Assembly: GCA_022841465.1 (NCBI GenBank)
Contig: JALHRL010000009.1
Span: 62,001 to 126,000, forward strand
DNA: 64,000 nucleotides
Direction of reading: 5' to 3'
Source: Bacteroidia bacterium
GTDB taxonomy: Bacteria > Bacteroidota > Bacteroidia > B-17B0 > Aurantibacillaceae
The notes under the pieces: generated by a model
The model's input: the letters and a program-made list of their open reading frames with translations, nothing else
Databases searched by the model: none
Told to the model about the DNA's origin: nothing
Shown here: one piece after another, positions 62,329 to 64,000 of the stretch
Layout of the letters: every line of letters starts with the position of its first letter
Numbering within the stretch: position 1 is the first letter of the stretch
Translations under genes and position numbers: made by a program

Positions 62329-64000
62329 TTATTTTATGCTGCATGCATTTTTAATAATGGAATTATGGTAAGTTTCAGTAAAGGCCTGAAACTGTAAAAC
62401 ATACTTTTGACTGTTAGTTGATTGTATAAGATTATTATGAAGCAAAGAATCTGTTTTGTAATTATAAACAGCGTTTAATTTGTAATTGGTAAAGTAAAAA
62501 ACCGATGAGTCGGTTGCTAGAAAATGTTGTCCATTAGAGTAATAGTTAACAGATCTATTTAAACTGTCTGTATACGGTTTACCAAAACTAAAAAATGGTT
62601 TATTGTAACCTATTTGTTTTAAAATGCTTGGCATTATATCTGTATGCTGAAAGACGTATTTATAATTACCTTTTAAAGCATTATTTGGTGTATAAAATAA
62701 AACGGGAATAGAAAAATGCCCCACGTCATTATAGTAGAAATGATCTTTGGTAATACTTCCATGATCGGAACATAATACAAATAAAGTGTTGCTAAACCAG
62801 GTTTGTTTCGATGCTTCTAGAAAAAATTGCTTTAATGCATAATCGGCATAACCTATACTTTCGTGTATTTCTAAATCGCCTTTTGGAAATTTATTTTTGT
62901 ATTTTTCTGGTATAACATAAGGGTGGTGGGAGCTAATGGTAAAAATAGAGCTATGAAAAGGCTCTTTAAGTTCGTTCATTTTTTTTATAGAATAATTTAA
63001 AAAGGGCTCATCAAAAATTCCCCAAAAACCATCAAATTCATTATCATTTCCAAACTCATTTCTACCATAATATTTTTCATATCCTGCTTGCGCGGCATAA
63101 CTGTCAAAATTCATAGTACCATTAATTCCGCCGTGAAAAAATGCGGTAGAATAACCTTCCTTTTTTAATAAGGAAGCTAATGAAGTGTATTGGTTATTAG
63201 AATAAGCACTATTAATAAATGGATTTTCCATTAAGGAGGGGATAGAGGATAAGATGGCAGGTACACCTTCAATAGATTTATTTCCGTTTGAAAAGGCGTT
63301 GCTAAAAACAAGTGAATGGTTAGATAAGCTATCAAAAAACGGAGTAAAACTCTTTCGGTTTCCTAAGCCGGTAAATTCTTTTGAAAAACTTTCTAAAATT
63401 AAAACAACAATATTATACTTACGCATCGAGTCGTTTTTAAAATTAAGGACAGGGGAAAAAAGATCCTCCATTTTTTTATCTTCATAATTAAAATGAATTT
63501 CTTGCAACTCATCTTTTTCCAACGATTTTATTAATGTAAAAGGGGTGTTTAATAGTAAATTAATGTTTTGTTGTTGTGCATATTTTCCGGCATCTACCAC
63601 ATCAATTGGTATGCGTTGCACACCACCCCTTACGCCAAGTACCATTATGCCACAAAAAATAGTAAATATTAGTAACTGTAGAGAAAAACCTTTTAAAGTA
63701 TAGGTATAGTTAACTACCGGTACTTTTATACGTTTGTAAAACTTATAAATAAGGTATAAAATAACGGCAAGAATAATTAATAAATACCAATACTCTTTAA
63801 TGTATTGAGGCAACAATTTACTTAAATCTGTTTGCCCTCCGGCCTGCTTTAAAATATCAGAGGTTGAACGTTTTTTTATGAACGGAAAATAAACAATATC
63901 TATTAAATTTAGGGTAATTGATATGCCGTTAGAAATTAAATACACCACAACTAATGTTTTCTGATAGGCATTAGAGCTATATGCATTAATAGGTAATGCG
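62329..64000 (-). CDS. Sulfatase-fold phosphoglycerol transferase-like membrane protein (5' end outside window)
   Basis: This belongs to the LTA synthase/MdoB-like alkaline-phosphatase superfamily. The frame is open to the window edge, so the start is missing; a GTG at 63948 is only internal. Helices are visible at the start and at YWYLLIILAVILYLIYKFY and GFSLQLLIFTIFCGIMVLGV. The catalytic domain shows NIVVLILESFSKEFTGLGN (metal site), NGNKSIEGVPAILSSIPSLM (nucleophile Ser/Thr position), AFFHGGINGTMNFDSY, and VLCSDHGSITKDHFYYNDVGHFSIPVLFYTP with DHG metal ligands. It would transfer phosphoglycerol or phosphoethanolamine-like groups to an envelope glycan or lipid; the acceptor is unknown. The 27-bp gap to the TonB receptor suggests co-transcription. 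Confidence 0.88.
   Translation of the reverse strand, partial: ALPINAYSSNAYQKTLVVVYLISNGISITLNLIDIVYFPFIKKRSTSDILKQAGGQTDLSKLLPQYIKEYWYLLIILAVILYLIYKFYKRIKVPVVNYTYTLKGFSLQLLIFTIFCGIMVLGVRGGVQRIPIDVVDAGKYAQQQNINLLLNTPFTLIKSLEKDELQEIHFNYEDKKMEDLFSPVLNFKNDSMRKYNIVVLILESFSKEFTGLGNRKSFTPFFDSLSNHSLVFSNAFSNGNKSIEGVPAILSSIPSLMENPFINSAYSNNQYTSLASLLKKEGYSTAFFHGGINGTMNFDSYAAQAGYEKYYGRNEFGNDNEFDGFWGIFDEPFLNYSIKKMNELKEPFHSSIFTISSHHPYVIPEKYKNKFPKGDLEIHESIGYADYALKQFFLEASKQTWFSNTLFVLCSDHGSITKDHFYYNDVGHFSIPVLFYTPNNALKGNYKYVFQHTDIMPSILKQIGYNKPFFSFGKPYTDSLNRSVNYYSNGQHFLATDSSVFYFTNYKLNAVYNYKTDSLLHNNLIQSTNSQKYVLQFQAFTETYHNSIIKNACSIK

Noticed and set aside
1-64000. CRISPR arrays, tRNA/rRNA genes, transposases, integrases, prophage
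   Set aside because: No regularly spaced repeats, cloverleaf sequences or mobile-element proteins were seen when reading both strands; the region appears to be core chromosome.

Overview
This window looks like an ordinary chromosomal segment of an AT-rich, free-living member of the Bacteroidota (Flavobacteriales/Chitinophagales-like; I cannot name the genus). The signs are: five large secreted proteins ending in type IX secretion (T9SS) sorting domains with the YPNP motif, three TonB-dependent receptors, a DUF5686 barrel protein, exact or near matches to the Bacteroidota -7 promoter element TAnnTTTG, many TTG/GTG starts, and a Bacteroidota-type peptide deformylase and MutL. I see no prophage, integrase, transposase, CRISPR array, rRNA or tRNA. 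The gene order is dense and housekeeping-like.

Layout. 1-243: end of a D-2-hydroxyacid dehydrogenase. 339-5287: kelch T9SS protein, an intergenic palindromic repeat, then guaB-def-TPR lipoprotein (minus). 5468-6598: carA. 6632-11516: T9SS protein, a dinucleotide-binding oxidoreductase, and a cobalamin-riboswitch operon (BtuB-like receptor plus a translationally coupled DUF4465 surface protein). 11552-12522: phenylalanine hydroxylase preceded by a Tyr-codon-rich leader peptide and a transcription attenuator. 12622-16698: GH3/beta-lactamase fusion and a barrel-like protein. 16699-19414: GNAT acetyltransferase and a TPR-PP2C phosphatase. 19830-24583: giant T9SS/PKD protein and aroC. 24642-29030: hutI, CNNM/CBS transporter-like protein, TPMT-like methyltransferase, class-III aminotransferase. 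29032-33583: folP-DUF4159-DUF5686 (minus) and divergent DUF1599. 33661-38509: C25 (gingipain-like) peptidase and a TonB receptor. 38506-44203: BatA/VWA - degenerate dihydroorotase - TM2 - asnB (minus operon). 44336-46964: membrane protein, fatty acid desaturase, methyltransferase. 46965-52066: two rhomboids behind mutL, then an ECF sigma factor with an overlapping putative anti-sigma factor. 52155-58711: YfiR-TPR-HAMP/PP2C operon facing a propeller-Y_Y_Y-PP2C sensor. 58761-64000: ArsC-like protein, two small unknowns, a TonB receptor and a sulfatase-fold phosphoglycerol-transferase-like protein running off the window.

How the parts work together: nucleotide and aromatic metabolism (guaB, carA, aroC, phhA, folP) is scattered among surface and secretion genes. 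Two cis-acting RNA controls are visible. A cobalamin riboswitch governs B12 uptake, and a ribosome-mediated attenuator is predicted to turn on phhA (the Phe to Tyr step) when tyrosyl-tRNA is short. Three SpoIIE-type phosphatases with the same output signature but different sensor modules suggest a phosphatase-based signalling layer. The best candidate for something little described is the phhA attenuator at 12404-12522. All calls come from reading the sequence; no database search was run.
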